This document shows positions 35,887 through 48,106 of a stretch of DNA of 64,000 nucleotides, one piece after another. Under the pieces are notes generated by a model, which ran no database searches, was not told the DNA's origin, and was given only the letters and a program-made list of their open reading frames with translations. Both the position numbers and the translations under genes were made by a program. The stretch spans positions 930,001-994,000 of the forward strand of contig NBAY01000002.1 in NCBI GenBank assembly GCA_002794775.1. The letters run 5' to 3'. This stretch comes from Porodaedalea pini. Lineage: Eukaryota > Basidiomycota > Agaricomycetes > Hymenochaetales > Hymenochaetaceae. How positions within the stretch are numbered: position 1 is the stretch's first letter; each line of letters starts with the position of its first letter.

Positions 35887-38650
35887 TGTGCGGCTCCGAC
35901 ATTCCGTGCAGAGCACGTTCTTTCGGCTTTATACTCACCTTACGGGCAAATTACCTTGTATTTCCGCGTCTCTTGCATGTTCGTCTTCTCTACGCGAGTC
36001 ATCGTCTATAGAAACCGCATCTCACTCCACACTTTTTTTTCCCTTTTCCTTTTGATTTATTGTTTCTCCGCTTACTTTATACATTAGTCGCCTTCTCATG
36101 TACATGCTTGTAATCTTTGCATTATATCTCGCGGATACGCTGTATGGGTCAGCCTCATTTAGTGAGACGGGTCTTCCGCCATGTAGCTAGTTGTCCGAAC
36201 TTTCTTATATCCCGTGGACTCGAGGATTAGTAGTAGTATAGCAGTTACCAATGAATAAACTTGCTCTTTCCAATCTTTACAAAATACAAAATCGTACAAC
36301 AAACATTCCCTCCCTAGGATCCAAAGTGAAGTACGAAGATCCAAAATTCTCCCAGGTTGACCATAACGAACGAACAAATGTATGCGAGTGTGAGGCGTCG
36401 AGAAGCGGCGGGCCCGGGGTCCATCAACCATTCCCTAGCGTTCTGCCCGCGAGAATCGAATGAGATAATTTATGTCCTTTTCGAAAGCAAGGATTAGCAA
36501 CGACGATATCGAAGAAAATCGATGACGCTTACGAATAAAAATGTCAATAAAGTAGGAGAACCAGCGTGCGCCAGTCTGCGTGCGGTGGTCGTTCAAGCAA
36601 CGACGCAGTACGTGCCGCCTCCTCCTCCGTCATCACGGTCAACGGGGGTAGAGGTTTCCTGAGAGGAGGAAGACGTGTTCGAGAGGGTGGTGAGGTAGTA
36701 GAAGGCGTCCATTGCGGTAGATAGTACGAAGAACTGGTCGAACTGACTCTGGTGTGTCTGAGCGATGAGTCTCTCAAGCGAGTTTCTGCGTCCTTTTATA
36801 AGTTTTCTTTAGAGCTTCCCCTAAGCTGTAGCGTCGAAAATCACTGATAAAATGCGACCGAAGACCGCTCCATTCTACGAACTGGTTTAGATATGTTATG
36901 GAACGTCAGATGGCGCGCCAGGACAATAGGGCAATCGAATGTGCTCCCAGTACGGTGCCCCATACACAGCTAGACGTTCGGTATGCCGAAGTTGCGACTG
37001 TGCCCAAAGCTATACGCGACAATTGGCAGGCTAGCATGCAATTCAGGCATGTTGTTTTCTTATGTCACAGGTCGAGCCTATAAGCTTATCAGTGAGCCAG
37101 AGAGAACAAAAAGACCGTGTGGCGAGAAGAGCAGGCGTTGAGAATCCATATAGTGGACGATCTCGACTCCGTGCGCATTCCAGTTCCAGAGATAATTCAA
37201 CAATAAGATCAAGATGATATAACATCGTGAGGGACGAATACCGGAAAAGGACGATCGACATAGTTCAGGTTATTTTTGAGTTTATTCGTTGACAGTTTCT
37301 GTCAGATTCATGACTTGAATGGATGCCGGTATTGAAAGTTGAATAGCGGAATGCCCAGAAAAACCATTTGAACAGAGTCGATGCCAGATAAGTAATATAC
37401 AGGCATATGTGCCCCGCTTGTAAGTTTGTACTCATGCACGCTTGATTTCCGAAAAATGTTCCCGAAATGCTTTGCATTAATTTACTCGCGTTTCTGACAA
37501 TCTGCTGGAACAAAAAGCATGGACGTAATGAAGGCACATTGGAACGCAGCATATTAAACAAAGCCAACACAATTGAAGAAAATTTTACCTCTTCAGTCGA
37601 TCGGACTCGATGACACGCAAAATGCACGCCTCAGCCTCCTTATTGTAAGACCCATTTGCCTTCGTACCTTGTTGGCGATACAGTATGACTTATTCCCGAA
37701 CATGTGAACATAGACAAGAACCTGATATGTGAGCACAATGCAGAGCATCAGTCAAAACACATGAGAAATGTACTCATCGATGAGCAATCGCTGCGTCAAG
37801 AAAGTGACCTATCAAAATCATAGCCTGGTCATCATCTTGAACAGCTTAAGGAGAATTTAATTGATTTCCTCTAATCCGTGGCGCATGGGTTCCGTGTGTG
37901 ACATGTCGTTAGTCGACCGCGTAGGCGTGTACATATAATGTCTCGTTCTCCTCCTATGGGATCACCAAACCCTAACTCAAGTGACCATATCAGAAGGAAT
38001 CTAGACCTATAACAACGTCCGTTTCATCAGCCAGGTGTTTGGGACGAGTCCGCTTCCCCGCCGGTGTACATGTCCTAGAGGTTTCAACCGTCGACGAATG
38101 TGCTGCAAAGCACGCTGTTGCAAAGGCCAAAGACATTACTGCTTGCCTTAGCGTCTGGATTTGCTTTATGAGTTTAGGGACGAGGAGGAAGCATTAATAT
38201 TGTGAAGACCTTCGCCGTAGAATATAGGTGACCATGGAGTAAAATGACCAGATATTCTGGCCTCCGGGCAAAAGAACATATTGGAGGGCACCCAGCTTCA
38301 AGTTGTGGATGTCGGATTTGCTTGTAGCCATAGGGTCACCACAAGTATGCGTATTGACAGTCTAGTATTTATGACAGTTACTGTACATGTTGAACGACCA
38401 AGGATAACAACATGGTTCTGTAATTGTAAAAGGCGACTTCGTGCTTTAGGCAAGACGAGTCAGACGATCACGTGGTTGAGCTTCTTTCTTTTTTCGACCA
38501 TTTAGCAAAACCTGCGGGGCGCAACTTGACATAAAGCTCAGATAAAAGTCACTCTGTCTTACTTTGGTTGAAACCATAGAAGAGGCGCAAGCGACATCGG
38601 CAGCGTAGTGGGCTTTTTCTCTGACTCTTATCTCTCGAAAGTCTGTCCAA
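35887..38650. other. Long intergenic region, no gene supported
   Basis: About 2.8 kb without a convincing gene. Frames such as 36898-37083 (plus, ATG) or 37265-37627 (minus) have no domain and no clear exon partners. AAACCCTAACTC at 37967-37978 is a telomere-repeat-like box, about 680 bp upstream of the mitochondrial ribosomal protein gene. Confidence 0.45.
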
Positions 38651-39678
38651 ATGTCGCTCTTTAAAGCCAGCAGCTCGCTAGGTGTGTCTACTTCCAATGC
38701 CTGAGCTAGCTCAATCTTAACGTATTCTTGCCAGCGAGTATCGCATCTTCGTCAGCCTTAGCAAATTTCCGCTCTGTCATCCGCTCTACCGCAGCATTGC
38801 ACACGTCTGCGGTTCGCTTCGCCGAGTCGCAGAAGCAGCGTACTGCCCGCCTTGTGCGCAAAACAAACATCGAGAAGAAAGCCGAGCGCGCTCGCCTATA
38901 CGCGGAAAACAGGCCGCATGTTGTGCTGGGTACGCGTTCGAACGAAGAGGACACAAAATGGCGCAATTGTGACCTCGCGAAGACGCTGGTGACCGCGGAG
39001 GAGCTCAACGCGCTACCGCCTACGCCGTCTAGTGGGAACGGTGCCGTGGCTGAGCCACCGGAGTACACCAGCTATGGTCTAGATGGACTCGATGGTACCG
39101 AAAAACGTGACGAACAGTTAGAATTTTTCTTCAAAGAACTTCCCGATGCGTCCGCAATTGCCGAGGCAGATCCAGCCGTTGCAAACCGTTTTGTTGCCCA
39201 GCGTGGTGAAATCGAAAAGATGAGCCTGGAAGACAAGCGTGCGGTCCTTGCACTGCAGGCGAAGGAATTCGAAAAGGCTCGACAGCTTGCACGAATAGTA
39301 GATTTGCGGAATGCAAACGCGCGAGGAATCGCATTTGAGAATCGCAGACGTATCATTGCAGCATTCTCGCCCGCGAAAAATGCGACAGACTCGGGTTACC
39401 CTGAAGTGCAAGGTGAGCTTCTCCTGGGCCTCGTAACCGCTTTCAATTGACGCTGGGCTATGAAAGTCGCTCTTCTTACCATGAAGATCCGTAATGTCTG
39501 GAGCCATCTCATGCAGCGCAAGAAGGACGTCCACTCACGACGCGCTCTGCGCCTGCTGGTACATCAGAGAGCAAAAATGCTCAAGTACATTAAACGCGTC
39601 GACCGCGACCGATACGACAACATCCTAGAACGCGTCGCGCTCGATCCGAAAAGCGTTGAGGGCGAGCTTGTCGTATAA
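38651..39678 (+). CDS. Mitochondrial small-subunit ribosomal protein uS15m
   Basis: A component of the mitochondrial 30S-like subunit. A 31-nt coding first exon (ATG 38651, MSLFKASSSL) is spliced over 38682-38734 to ASIASSSALANFRSVIRSTAALHTSAV, a typical mitochondrial presequence. The long middle part is charged. The final intron joins GYPEVQ to VALLTMKIRNVWSHL, starting the S15 core: KKDVHSRRALRLLVHQRAKMLKYIKRVDRDRYDNILE, matching the family's HSRRxLxxLVxxRxKMLKYL signature. The stop is TAA at 39676-39678. The N-terminal extension is normal for fungal mitochondrial S15 (yeast Mrps28 type). Confidence 0.92.
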
Positions 39679-39960
39679 TCGGGCTGCGTAACTTTTGCTT
39701 CAGTGATGAATATGTCGTCTTTTGGGATAATGACAATTTAGTAGATTACGACACCCCATTTGAACTCGAAGAATATTAGGGTTATTCAAGATAATGTGCA
39801 AGCTGACTCTGAATAAGGAAAAAGGAACGTTAAACACTATAAGTGTGAGCGATTATACATCAGTATCGATACAAGGGAGCGTGTGACTATAGCAATTCAA
39901 CAGTAACTGCAAGAGAAGTACCGTGCAGAAATGAAACAAAGTGTCAATATGAAAAGAGAA

Positions 39961-42347
39961 TCAATAAATTTCAAGCGTTTGTGGCACATTTTGAAGAGCC
40001 TCGTCCATCGCTTCGTTAAACAGCACGTCGTCGTCATCTACAAAGGAAGTACGGAACAAAGTGAGCTAGATTAGATTCTTGAAAGTATTATAGAAACAAA
40101 CGTACCTCTTGGGCGCGTGCATGCGCAATCCACGACATGTATCCGGTTGTCCCGCTTCGTCGCAAACACGACGCGGCCAGTATCCTCGTCAAAGCAGACA
40201 GCCGACGTGCCTAAAGGGAGCCTAGCCTGTAGAGCCGTCGGAAGCTTCATGGGGCCAAGGATCGTCGTCCTCTCCATCGACGTGGGCGGAATATCGAGGC
40301 TTGGATGATATGGGGCATCGGCGTCTTCTGCGACGGCCGACAGCTGGGGCAAAGCTGGAGCTTCCATCTCCGCGAAGTCCTCTAATTCTTCATCGCCATC
40401 TGGGTCGTCGAGGAAAGACGTGTAATCCTTCCTATTGTACTGGAAGCCCCAACACGCCGTGATCGGCGGCTCCGTCGAACGGTATCTGCGCGGAATAGCG
40501 TACACGAGGGCACGACGAGCACCAGGCAGGAAGCGCAGCACATCGTCCTTACGCCTCTGTGGTGGATCATTGTTTTCCTCGTCCCTGTCGTCGATATCTT
40601 CGTCGCTATAATCCATATCCTCATTCATAGTATCTTCAACTTGATCGCCGAAGAAAATGTGCCTGCTTCGGGATAGTTCATACACGAAGTACCTCGTCGA
40701 TTGTTGAGCGACGTTTCGCTCCGTGGGAATGTCCGCTGGGCGTTTCCCTACGGGCCATAAACTATGGTGAGCCATCCCTTTTTCTGTACGAAGGAAGAGA
40801 GACAGAGGTTGCGGATGGCGACCCCGCTTCAGATATGGCGTGATCGAATCGTCTTCATCAGATGGTACAGTGCGCTGCACCTCTGATATCTGCACATTTA
40901 AATAGGATCTCAACGTTAAGCGGGTGTAGGAAGTCGCTTCAGCTTTGAGCGTCTGTCCCTCATCGGGTAGTCCGAATATTTCGATATTGAGATGATCTGA
41001 CTTCATTCCAATCTCAGGGTTCATGTCGATGTTGCGGACGACCAGGACTTGATGCTGCTCTGGAAGCACGCGAAAGTTCCAAATGGAATGGTGCTAAAAA
41101 CAAGCATAAGGAAAGCACGTTCCCTGTGAGAGCTGACAACCTACAGATAGCCCATAGTCTGCGTTCGACACGCATTCCAAGACTGAGCGCTCGTCTGGTC
41201 CCAGTGGCTGGAAGATAATAATGTTGGGCCGCTTTACGACGCACACATGCGGGATCCCTTCAATGACGTCGAGCGAAACGATTCCCAACTGCGTACCGGT
41301 GCGGATGCGCGCCACGGACTGCCAAAGATCAGTTTCAGATAGAACAGATGCTTTGGCTATCTGTTTCAACCTGTGTTCGTACTCGTGTGTCATCGGCTCA
41401 GACTTTCGATCGTTGATATAGTCAATGACCTGTAAAGAGACATGCAGAGCAGTGCATTCGTATTTGAGAGGCATATAAGGATCTTCTTTGTCTTCTTTGC
41501 CGCCCATTTCGAAGGTCTCCGGGCTGTTGAATGTCTCAAATCAGCGCCGTCGATGCGTAGGACTAAAAAACAGATAAATCACGTACATGTGTCTAGTGTC
41601 GCCATTCTCCTTGTGCCTCTTCCTTAGGAATGCGACAGTGATCCCCCTGAGACCACCAACCTTCATGTATTTCGCCGTCAGGCCGTATGCTTTAACCTCC
41701 GTATGCCGGAAAAGGAGCGGCGCGGGCGCCTGCGTCGCGCGATGCTCAAGTGACCAAATAAGGAGCCCGTACATGCCATCAAACGACCTGGCGGACATAA
41801 CAAGGAAGTGGCCGCCGGGCAGGATTACCATTTCCTCAACGTACCGGTACGCGAAAGCGCCGGACGTCTCCCGATATTCAATCTTCTGGCGCTTCCACGC
41901 CATGTCGTACGAGATTGCACGCGAGACGATCGTCTCCATCTCGTGTCCAGTGAGATTGAGTAGGTTATACATCCTCGTCGGCGGGAGCGGTGCGAGGGGC
42001 TGCTGGATTTGCGTGATGAATGGAAGGAAGCGCTTCCATATTGCGGGCTTCTTGGTGAGCGCCGAGAGCGGCTTGCACACCTGCGACGTGTTCAGCGGCC
42101 TTCTAAACCACACACTCTATATGAGAAACAGAAGACGCCTGCGTACCTGTCTGAGACGCACTATATCGCGGACGGAGAGCCACGAGAAGACCTCGTCAAC
42201 GAGGATATCCTCGGGCAAGCTGGATTGAGGTTCGTTAAGTTATGCACAGGTATGGAGGCTGTCACGACTCACCGGAGGAGTCTAGAGTCTCCATTTCGGA
42301 AAAGCCTGTTCCACGTAGAATAGATGGCATCTATTGTCAATTTCATC
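39961..42347 (-). CDS. F-box protein with beta-propeller-like C-terminal region
   Basis: A likely substrate-recognition subunit of an SCF ubiquitin ligase. The ATG at 42347 (MKLTIDAIYSTW) is spliced to LPEDILVDEVFSWLSVRDIVRLRQ, a clear F-box, and on to VWFRRPLNTSQ, WKRFLPFITQ and PPTRMYNLL. The following roughly 600 residues have repeated short beta-rich segments (VILPGGHFLVMSARSFDGMYGLLIWSLE, SLDVIEGIPHVCVVKRPNIII, TSAVCFDEDTGRVVFATKRDNRIHVVD). These suggest a propeller-like fold as in many agaricomycete F-box proteins. Acidic insert DYSDEDIDDRDEEN near 40610. The last exon ends VPQTLEIY then TGA 39961-39963. The substrate is unknown. Confidence 0.85.
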
Positions 42348-45308
42348 GTGTCCAGCAGACAAAATCGAGAGTTGGAAGTAAGGGGAAGGCGCAAAGCACG
42401 AAGGCTCAGAAAGAAAAAGCCGTTGAAGGAGAGGAGATCAAAGAAAGAGTGAGTAAACCAGAGAGAAGAACCTCACTTTTTCAACCAAAACTTGCTTCGA
42501 GCGAGTCTCACTTGTTCACCCGATTCGGTGTAAGTGCCACCGTAGAACATGCAGAATTCTGATGCCGCCCTAGACAGCCCGAAGTTCCTTGTAGTTTCGT
42601 CTTCGGTATGATGGTACGTTGCTAGCTTTCGACATTGTGTCGGTCCTGCATACACAAGGGCTTCCTGATCCGGCGCGCATCGACGAGACACGATCGACAC
42701 TCTTGAGCATGGTGGGCGCTATCGACTACAAGCTGAAATCGCACATCTAAATGTGCGCAGAAGGTAGACTAGATCATTGATGCACAGGCGTATATGCGTG
42801 AAGCTTGAGTATGGATGAAGACGGGCGCTTGAACTGCACTTGAAATTGCCTCGAAGCAGCTGCAACGTCGGCTTTCTGGACGGCAGGATTGCACGAAAGA
42901 ATTTTGGAAGAGAAGTAAGTCGTATAGGAGGGTCCTCTTTCGAGGTCGTTAACCCCCGTCGAGATATATACATATATGCTTCACGAACAATAGAGAGACC
43001 TCCAACTCCGCCTCTCCAGAACCAACTCGCTATTGTGCCAAACATATACAAAATGCTTAGTCATTGAAGAGTATAAGGCCCTTGTATTCCTGTCTTCCTT
43101 TTCCTTTCTTTACAACAAGCGGGCATGCCACGCTGCTCGACGCCAGCTTCCGACCGTTGAGACAGTGCCATTGACGACCCCGTAACAAGGGTCGTCACTG
43201 CGCCCGCAAGAGGAAGCGATCCAGTACTAGGAAATGTTGCGTTGCGATTAGGACGACGTTGCATGTCGACTTAACCTGGCACATCCATCTACCACTGTGT
43301 TTCTTTGGGTTTTAGGGAGACGAGATGACCGAGAATGGTGAGTGCGCTTTCTTGTCTTTGTTATCTGGCTTCAGTCGTGTTCGGGCCCATCGTCTCCATG
43401 CCGTCCATCGCCGGCGCCTTTGCTCTCGTCCATGATTCCAAAAAAACTGATTTTAATGAGCCTGATTCTCTTTAAGAAGAGAGCTTGACGACTCCTATTT
43501 CTTACTGAGACCACCTTTGTCCTTCGCATCGTACACCTTTCATCGCATTGTACTGACCTGGGTCATTTTTCAGGATAATCCTCTCTATATGGCTCTCTGG
43601 TGCGCTTGTCATTGCTTCTCAATCGCTCTCCCTTAAAAAAGGTTTGTGTCCTCGTCGTATATTTTTTTCGCTTTGCGCCTACTCGCATTGTGGCGCTCAA
43701 TGAAAATTTTCTTTTGGAGAGCTCTACTGAACGTCGCTATGAAAATCGGATAAAAGTTATGGATTGATATGTAAGCGGCAAATATAAGTGAGTAAAGTAC
43801 GTTGTTCACAAATTGCGTTCCGGGACAATGAATGCCCTCATCAAGAAGCGAGCGCGATCTCGAGCAGCGGCATGCCACCACCTCCAAAAGTAGGGCAGAG
43901 CACGAAATGAACAAGGCGGGCGCTGGTGACTGCTAAGATGAGTCTCAGGACAGGTACAGCCTCATGCACTTGATGTTCGACACTGCTTTGGGTGATCATG
44001 TTGTAGATGACATTCTCCCGCGTCGGGACTGAGATACTCGCCGTGCGTCCTATCATCCGTTTCTGCGCCGGCCTTTCATTCTGATTCTGCTCTTCTGTAG
44101 ATCACCGATGAAGAATGCACGCAGGAAGGCGATCTCGTATGTACTGTTCCTACTGATGTCGACGAGACGTTCTGGCTGGCCTGTGTGTTCCTTTAGCCTG
44201 TGCATCACTTGAGTTGACGTCGTCCACCGCTGCTCGCTCGCCGTTTTCAAGACCGCCTGGTTCACAGAGTTGCCTTTTCCATTGTAATCGCCGCTGTCGT
44301 TGGTTTCGCGTGGTCCGCGAGCACGTTTGACATTCGTCGTCGCGGAGATGATGAACTGGTTTAGCATCGCCGTGGCGTATTTATGTTTTGCAAAGTCTAG
44401 CCGTTCAGAGTATCGACCGATCAGACTTACCATACGCGAGCAAACTGAATCCATGCGCGGCCTAGTTTAATCCATCGCGCGCCCAACTCAGTGTACTTAG
44501 TGAGCTCGTTCCTTTGCCGGCAGTTGACATCAGACTGACCCCCTCAAATCCCTAGTTCTCCGGCTTCAAGGTATCATTGAATATACAGCTTTGATGCGGC
44601 CACTTTGCATCAATTTACAGTACATACCGCTAGTACTCTCTGATCTATTATGTTGGCGAGCAAGTGTGCATCGGAGTATTTCCTACGCTCCACAGCAGAT
44701 AGACTTTATGCATAAACGGACGGAAGGAAGCTGACGATGCGACCGGATGATGAGTGTCGCCCGGATCCTTCCTAGAAGGCTTCGGGCTTGGTTGGTGCGC
44801 ATTTCTCTTTTTCGCCATCTTGGCCGTGGAAGTGGCTAGCTGAAGTTTTGCAGATGTGTTTATTGGGTTCAGACGTCTTTTCTCGTGTATAGCACTAGCA
44901 CTGCGTTCCCGGTAGATCTAAAGGCCCCGGTGGTAGATATAGATAGCGTGTATATATAGTAAGACCTATAACTGCCTAATATAGAGAATCTAGATATTTG
45001 GCTGTGTCAGCTTGAAAGAACAGACTAACATACCCTACCCAATGCCATAAATTCAAGACCTAATGTAAAATAAGGACAGATATAACTAGAATTTCTAGCT
45101 CAGTCTGTAGATACATTATGCTACTTAATCTATTTTCTCTTGAGCCATAGGTATTAATATTAGATGTTCTGAGCTTGTCTAACGCAAGCTTAAGTAGAAA
45201 GGTATTTATTTTATTAAATTACTGTATATGGGGTGTACAAACATAGAGACAAATATTAATAACACGTCAAAAATAATTAGGTATGCATACTAGGTGCGCG
45301 TCACGTCG
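42348..45308. other. Gene-poor region before the transposon nest
   Basis: No gene is confidently supported. Candidate minus-strand frames are 42473-42700, 43061-43264 and 44053-44454. From about 44900 the DNA becomes AT-rich, with repeated TATA-like stretches, up to the copia LTR. Confidence 0.45.
44053..44454 (-). CDS. Possible hypothetical protein
   Basis: A 133-codon frame from a true ATG, moderately basic and without recognised motifs. A second minus-strand frame (44056-43841) abuts it and could be a following exon. The length without a stop is above chance for this composition, but nothing else supports expression. Confidence 0.25.
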   Translation of the reverse strand: MDSVCSRMVSLIGRYSERLDFAKHKYATAMLNQFIISATTNVKRARGPRETNDSGDYNGKGNSVNQAVLKTASEQRWTTSTQVMHRLKEHTGQPERLVDISRNSTYEIAFLRAFFIGDLQKSRIRMKGRRRNG

Positions 45309-45608
45309 TGACACCCCCAGAAACACCCAGACAACATTAACATGATGAACGTCGACCTCACATACCTTGTGTCGCTTCTGCGGGATCAACAGGTCTTAGA
45401 CAAGCAGAAAAGTGGGACAAAGCTGTAGATTAGGGGCGAGAGTGCCCATCCTTATATACAGTACAATTGAATAGTTTACTATAAAAAGTATAGTGAGCAT
45501 ATGGTGCATAGTCATATGAGCATATAGTCGGAGTTCTGGAAGTCAGTCATGTGACCAGTGACAGATATTTGCTCAGGCAGGTATCCGTCAGTTATTTATA
45601 GTTCAACA
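45309..45608 (-). repeat. 3' LTR of the copia element (inner edge firm, outer edge tentative)
   Basis: The inner edge is supported by the purine tract AAGGGGAG (minus strand, 45609-45616) followed by TGTTGAAC. The outer edge is placed at TGACACCCCC (45309), giving terminal TG...CA and about 300 bp. A TATATAAGG-like sequence lies inside. The outer boundary could be different, because no second LTR is available for comparison. Confidence 0.5.
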
Positions 45609-45615
45609 CTCCCCT

Positions 45616-47683
45616 TCAAGCGCACATTAGTTTAAGTTGTTCTACAAAGCGCTTGAGTAAAGTTACAGGTAATGCTTTAGTAAGTAAATCTGCTATGTTA
45701 TGTTCAGTGGGAATGTATTTAACAGTAATAGTTCCTTTATCAATGTGATCTCTAAAGAAATCTTTCCGTATATCAATATGTTTAGTTCTTTGAGAATATT
45801 TACGCTCAGGATCAGTTGCCATAGTAATAATAGCTTGATTATCAGTAAAGATTGTAGTAGGTGTAAACGAAGCCTGCAGAACCTCATTCACAAGTCTTTT
45901 TAGCCAAATAGCCTCCTGAGTTGCATAAGCTAGTGCAATAAGTTCAGCTTCAGCTACAGCTAGTGATACTAAAGTTTGTCTTTTGCTTGACCATGAAGTT
46001 ATTGAATTGCCAAGTTTAAAGAAGTATCCAGATATGGCTTTATGCCCTTCAGTTGTCATTCCATCAGAGTCAGTATATCCAGTAAGTTGAGTATTGTCAG
46101 TTCCACCGAGTATGAGCCAATAGTCTTTTGTTGAGTGTAAGTATTGAAAACATTGTTTTGCAGCGTCAAAATGTTTAATACCAGGGTTAGTTAAATATCT
46201 CGTGAGTATTCCACATGTATAGGCAATATCTGGCCTGGTACAGTCTGCTGCATATTGCAGTGCTCCAACCATGTTCATGTAAGGTACCTTTTCCATGTAA
46301 GTAAGTTCTTCATCATTGGCTGGTGTGTCATCAGTTGATAATTGTCTCCCTGGCTCCATAGGAGAATTCCTTAGTTTAGCATTTTCTAAGTTATAGCGTT
46401 TGATGATAGTTTCAATGTAGTTTTGTTGTTTCAATGCTATAGTTTTAGTTTGACGGTTACGTTTAATTTCAATTCCAAGTAACCAGTGAATTTCATTTCC
46501 GTCAGTATAAGTAACTTCATTCCCAATTTGAGTTTTTAGTTCAGTTAATAGTTGAGTTGTCTTGGCAGCTATTGTAATGTCATCAACATGTACAAACAAT
46601 ACAAGTATAGTTTTGTTGTTTTCTGTTTTGAAAAAGACTGCGTTGTCATTATCTGATCTAGTTAGTCCTATTTTAGTTAAGATTGACATTAGTTTTTTGT
46701 ACCAACATCTTCCTGCTTGTTTAAGTCCATATAGTGCTTTCTTTAATTTCAGTATTTGTCCAGGTTTCAAGTCAGGTAATAGTTTATTGTATCCTGGTGG
46801 TGGTTTGATATAAATTTCTTCACCATCTTCTAGTTCACCATACAAGTAGGCTGATTTAATATCTATCTGATGTATTTCATAGTCATTAGTTGCTGCCCAG
46901 GAAAGTATAGTTCGCACAGTACTAAGTCGTGCTACTGGTGCAAATAAGTCATCCGAGTAAAAATCAATTCCTTCTTGTTGCGCATATCCTTGCACAACTA
47001 ATCTTGCTTTGTATTTGTCAATTCAGCCATCGGCTAACCGTTTAGTTTTGTAAACAAATCTAGTGCCAATGATGTTTGCATTAGTAGGTGGGTAAACATA
47101 TTCCCAAGTTTGTCTTTCTTTTAGTGTTTCAATTTCATCTTTCATGGCTTTAGCCCATCTAAGTGCATCTGGTCGTTTAATTGCTTGTTGAAAAGTGATG
47201 GGGTCACCAAGTTGTTCATTATTGAATTCATTGAATTCAGTTAAGTAAATGGCGAGGTTAAGTTCTTCAGTATAGTTGAGTCCTCTAGAACGTTTAGTTG
47301 GTTTTCTTTGTCGCTCTGATCTTCTTGGTTCAGTGGTTTCAGTTGGTTTATTTTGATTATTTTCTAGTGGGGTATCAGTTTGCTCCCCTTCAATTGGAGA
47401 AGGTGCGACTTCGAGAAATTGGACATTTCTTTCAACAGTTATTTTCCGATCATGATAAATTCTATGTCCTTTACTTTCTTCATCCCAACATAGCCATCGG
47501 CCATAGGATCCTTTAGGAGTTAGTTTATTAGCATTTTCTTCTCTGAAAATGACATGAGTGCCAAATTCATGTAAGTTATCAAAAATATAAGCTTTATTAA
47601 ATCGCTTAAAGTATGGAGAGATAAAGTTAATTGCTGCTTTAGGTGTTCTATTATGTATAAAAGTTGAGTAGTTAACGGCTTCT
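45616..47683 (-). pseudogene. Copia polyprotein fragment (integrase end, RT, RNase H)
   Basis: From 47683 down, the frame reads the end of the integrase and linker (TPKGSYGRW, HDRKITVERNV), then LRWAKAMKDEIETL and the copia reverse transcriptase (KARLVVQGYAQQEGIDF, APVARLSTVRTIL, QIDIKSAYLYGEL, GLKQAGRCWY, LFVHVDDITIA). RNase H follows (GYTDSDGMTTEGHKAISGYFF, VAEAELIALAYATQEAIWLKRL, KHIDIRKDFFRDHI). The frame is broken by TGA at 47023-47025, in the sequence RLADG*IDKYKAR. Otherwise RT and RNase H are open to 45616, and the catalytic VDD is intact. The N-terminal half (gag, protease, most of integrase) is absent from the window. Confidence 0.88.
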
Positions 47684-48106
47684 TGTTAGGCGGGAGTCCA
47701 GGAGACAACTCGGACTGGGCAGGCCTCGGCTGACTGTTGTCTGGGACGTACTATACTCGAGTGTAGACTCGGGACACGCTTACTCAGGCTAGGTCGTCGC
47801 AGAGGTAAGAGGATTAATACCAGTCTAAACTAATACAAGGGGGGCGAGTCTCACCTAGGTCATCGCGGAGGTAAGAGGAAAAGCAGAACAAGGAGTTCAT
47901 GCGATTCCTGAGACCTCTTATAGCGGCGACTGTGGGACTATATTATCTAAAGTTACATAAATGAGCGGAATGGAACGAATGAAGGTCATGTGGAGGGAGT
48001 GTGAGAAATGATTGAAAAGACAATTAAATATAATGAAAAGGATCGATTAAAAGAAAGGAAATGATAAAAGGAAAATAAAAGAAAGGAAAAGTTCGAGTCC
48101 TAACAT
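47684..48106 (-). repeat. 3' LTR of E1 (complete)
   Basis: Starts TGTTAGGCGGG and ends GTCCTAACA on the plus strand, a TGTTAG/CTAACA terminal inverted repeat. It contains the R-region sequence complementary to the primer-binding site (GAAAAGCAGAACAAGG). It is bordered inside by the polypurine tract GAGGGGGGGG of the minus strand. Confidence 0.9.

Larger units (their letters stand above)
45309..47683 (-). mobile_element. Ty1/copia retrotransposon, 5' part cut off by a gypsy insertion
   Basis: A minus-strand copia remnant with 3' LTR, polypurine tract and the C-terminal half of its polyprotein (end of integrase, reverse transcriptase, RNase H). The element ends abruptly at 47683, where a gypsy LTR starts. 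Its missing 5' half is expected beyond the nested insertions, outside the window. The lower GC content contrasts with the gypsy elements. Confidence 0.85.

Noticed and set aside
37265..37627. Minus-strand ORF of 120 codons
   Set aside because: No domain, no splice partners, and composition like the surrounding non-coding DNA.
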